Source: a bacterium (GTDB lineage: Bacteria; SM23-31; JAUVVT01). Taken from it: DNA of 24,064 nt. The stretch spans positions 1-24,064 of the forward strand of contig JAUWXV010000028.1 of NCBI GenBank assembly GCA_030616165.1, in the 5' to 3' direction. Of the stretch, positions 22,312 through 24,064 are shown one piece after another; the first letter of the stretch is position 1; every line of letters starts with the position of its first letter. The position numbers and the translations under genes are program-made. The notes beneath the pieces are model-generated. The model was not told the DNA's origin. It ran no database searches and saw only the letters and a program-made list of their open reading frames with translations.

Positions 22312-23565
22312 CTATTTCTTCAAATTTAGGATATCTATATCACCAAAAGTATCATAGGTCGATGTAACGACTTTCTCACCATTTTCCAGCCCTTCAAGCA
22401 CTTCAAAATTAAGAGGATTTTGTCTCCCTAATTTAATTTTTCTTTTAGCGGCGAACGATTCGGATGCATCAAGAACGAAAATCCAGTTACCACCGGTTTT
22501 TTGATAAAATCCGCCGCGGGGCAAAAGCACTGCTTCCGAAAGACCTCCTAATGCAAGGCGAATATGAAATGTTTGGCCCCGTCTTATATCCTGGGGTGCT
22601 TTAATGTCAAATTCCATATCGACTTCGAACTTGCCTCCACGAACTTCGGGATAGACCTTAGTCACGACGAGATTATATGTAGTATCTGAAAAATCAAACT
22701 CGCCTCTTAAACCTATATCTATTCGTGCAATGTAATGTTCATCGATACTGACACGCACTTTAAAGTCATTTAATACATCGATTTGTCCAAGGCGTTCACC
22801 CTGTGACTTTAATTCGCCGATTTCGACATCGAACGATGTTAAATGTCCGGTAATGGGTGCTTTCAGCGTCAAATGTTCTAATTTGGTTTTAGCAATGTCT
22901 AAATTTGCATGCATACGCTTTAAGGATGATTCTAATTGTTCAATTTGTGTCTGCCTGAAAAGAGAATCTTGTTCATGAGTTTCAAGGGCAAATTCTTTTC
23001 GTTTGAGGTAATACTCATATTCATCTTTCGACTTATTATATTCTTGTCGAGAAATCCCTCCTTTATTCACCATAATTGTATTCTTTTCATAAGTTCGTTT
23101 TGTCCGTTTGATTTGATAATCTACCTCCATTGTTTCCTTGCGCAAAGCAAGGTCGTTTTGTTCCATTACTAATCTTGTATTACGCAGATTATTGAGCAGG
23201 TTATATAGTTCCGTCTCTCTGTACATAATATTAAGGAGAAGATCGGTGTTATCCAATTGAAGGAGCTTCTCGCCTTCGTGCACCATATTTCCCGCTTCAA
23301 CAAACATTTTATCGACTCTTCCACCTTCTATGGCATCCAAATAAACGGTTTTAATTGGTATAACAGTTCCGATTATCGGAATATACTCATGAAATAGACC
23401 CTTCCTAACTGTACTAATAGTTATTTTTTCGATATTAATATTATACTTTGTACTTCTGTCTCCAAAAATGGACCAGTAAATGATTAAAAAGAAGAATACA
23501 CCCCCTATTGATAATCCTGAAATCCTATTGAGAGTCCATTTTTTCTTTTTAATTATTCTATCCAT
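22312..23565 (-). CDS. Periplasmic adaptor (HlyD/MacA-like membrane fusion protein)
   Basis: A 417-residue adaptor with one membrane segment near the N-terminus (about 16-32). Residues about 60-110 hold the first half of the biotinyl-lipoyl-like domain (VDKMFVEAGNMVHEGEKLLQLDN), about 115-225 a long coiled coil, and about 228-245 the second half (LKAPITGHLTSFDVEIGEL), followed by beta-barrel and membrane-proximal domains (VYPEVRGGKFEVDMEF, VLLPRGGFYQKTGGNWIFVL). It links the permease to an outer-membrane channel. First gene of the efflux operon; AAGG precedes the ATG and a sigma-54 promoter lies about 50 bases upstream. Confidence 0.93.
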   Translation of the reverse strand: MDRIIKKKKWTLNRISGLSIGGVFFFLIIYWSIFGDRSTKYNINIEKITISTVRKGLFHEYIPIIGTVIPIKTVYLDAIEGGRVDKMFVEAGNMVHEGEKLLQLDNTDLLLNIMYRETELYNLLNNLRNTRLVMEQNDLALRKETMEVDYQIKRTKRTYEKNTIMVNKGGISRQEYNKSKDEYEYYLKRKEFALETHEQDSLFRQTQIEQLESSLKRMHANLDIAKTKLEHLTLKAPITGHLTSFDVEIGELKSQGERLGQIDVLNDFKVRVSIDEHYIARIDIGLRGEFDFSDTTYNLVVTKVYPEVRGGKFEVDMEFDIKAPQDIRRGQTFHIRLALGGLSEAVLLPRGGFYQKTGGNWIFVLDASESFAAKRKIKLGRQNPLNFEVLEGLENGEKVVTSTYDTFGDIDILNLKK

Positions 23566-23627
23566 GACAAACCTTTTTCAATTTAATTAATATTCTTGAA
23601 ATATTTATCCTCCGCACCTTTTAAAAA

Positions 23628-23643
23628 TGCAATATCTGTGCCA
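23628..23643 (-). promoter_or_regulatory. Sigma-54 (RpoN) promoter of the efflux operon
   Basis: On the minus strand the bases are TGGCACAGATATTGCA: TGGCAC and TTGCA at the exact sigma-54 spacing. Transcription would start near 23617, giving a leader of about 52 bases before the adaptor ATG. It is a closer match to the consensus than the promoter at 18830. Confidence 0.8.
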
Positions 23644-23672
23644 GTATTGTTTTTCATAAAGTTACAGTAAAA

Positions 23673-23762
23673 ATATTATCATTGTTCGATTCCAGAGTGT
23701 TCGCTTGCGTTACATAAGCTGTTCGCTTACGTACAATAGCTTGAGCATAGTGATAATATCAC
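23673..23762. promoter_or_regulatory. Repeat cluster upstream of the sigma-54 promoter, candidate activator site
   Basis: Two imperfect 22-base direct repeats stand side by side: both begin GTTCGCTT-R-CGT (23699-23720 and 23721-23742) and end near AGCT. They are framed by ATATTATCA (23673-23681) and its reverse complement TGATAATAT (23751-23759), and the right-hand arm lies within the palindrome GTGATAATATCAC (23750-23762). The cluster is about 55-145 bases upstream of the predicted start, where sigma-54 activators bind. Binding is inferred. Confidence 0.45.
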
Positions 23763-23903
23763 ACTTTTTGTAAGCATCTTATTTTAATTAATAATATACG
23801 GTTACGAATTATATCTTTATTTGGCAGGATTTTTGCCTTAAGAAATAGAAAACATTATAGTGTCATGTCAAGTATGAATTGATTCTGTGTACCTGTCCTT
23901 CGG

Positions 23904-24050
23904 GTTGGTCTTATGACCAACAAACATTTTCTAAAAAAATAGAAACTCCATCTTTTTAAATCCCCCTTATCAAAGGGGGAACTAAAGGGGGTTGTAAAAT
24001 AATTAAATTTCTTTTATTATACTATCTTCTCTGTTGGTGACAACACCAAC
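23904..24050. repeat. Two GTTGGT hairpins around a C5/G5 hairpin repeat
   Basis: GTTGGTC-TTAT-GACCAAC (23904-23921) and GTTGGTG-ACAA-CACCAAC (24033-24050) are hairpins of the same kind, both followed by an A-rich stretch on the plus strand. Between them lies AAATCCCCCTTATCAAAGGG (from 23958), whose C-run pairs with the G-run after TTATCAAA, followed by a second G-run at about 23987. This last sequence resembles short dispersed repeats common in bacterial intergenic DNA. No gene is seen from 23763 to the end of the window. Confidence 0.5.
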
Positions 24051-24064
24051 AAAAAACTATAATT

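Noticed and set aside
23699-23742. CRISPR-like tandem repeats
   Set aside because: There are only two adjacent imperfect units with no spacers and no cas genes.

Overview
The window is AT-rich bacterial DNA with Gram-negative features: a beta-barrel porin ending in Phe, Tat- and Sec-exported proteins, a membrane-anchored c-type cytochrome and MacA/MacB-style efflux genes. The ~800-residue two-domain FtsX permease, the two sigma-54-type promoters, the selenocysteine formate dehydrogenase and the WtpABC-type tungstate/molybdate transporter suggest an anaerobe, perhaps of the FCB assemblage (KSB1/Calditrichota/Ignavibacteria-like) or a deltaproteobacterium-like lineage. This is inference from gene style; there is no phylogenetic marker in the window.

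Region 1 (1-2300) looks like decayed accessory DNA: a Gfo/Idh/MocA oxidoreductase cut off in its C-terminal domain, an HU gene, a small MotA-like membrane protein, the catalytic tail of a tyrosine recombinase, and the 3' part of a tRNA gene with a terminator behind it. The last two together look like one end of a tRNA-integrated element.

Region 2 (2303-10490, minus strand) is a molybdenum/tungsten operon. In order of transcription: a structured leader with an attenuator-like hairpin, a small Cys-tailed protein, a ModE-type DNA-binding domain, wtpA, wtpB, wtpC, a MobB-like/MobA fusion, moeA, moaA, moaC and a MOSC-MogA fusion. Most junctions overlap or are nearly touching. moaD and moaE (molybdopterin synthase) are absent.

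Region 3 (10693-18845, minus strand) is a formate dehydrogenase operon read from a 16/16-spaced sigma-54 promoter at 18830-18845: a porin, fdhE, the selenocysteine catalytic subunit (UGA at 15913-15915 with a SECIS-like hairpin), a four-cluster iron-sulfur subunit, a HybB/NrfD-type membrane subunit and a membrane-anchored diheme cytochrome c. Region 2 takes up the metal and makes the bis-MGD cofactor, FdhE matures the enzyme, the porin may let formate into the periplasm, and the membrane subunits pass electrons to quinone or cytochromes.

Region 4 (19110-23643, minus strand) is a separate three-gene efflux operon (HlyD-like adaptor, ATPase, FtsX/MacB permease) with its own sigma-54 promoter at 23628-23643 and upstream repeats that could bind an activator. 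The last 300 bases hold only small hairpins and a dispersed-type repeat.
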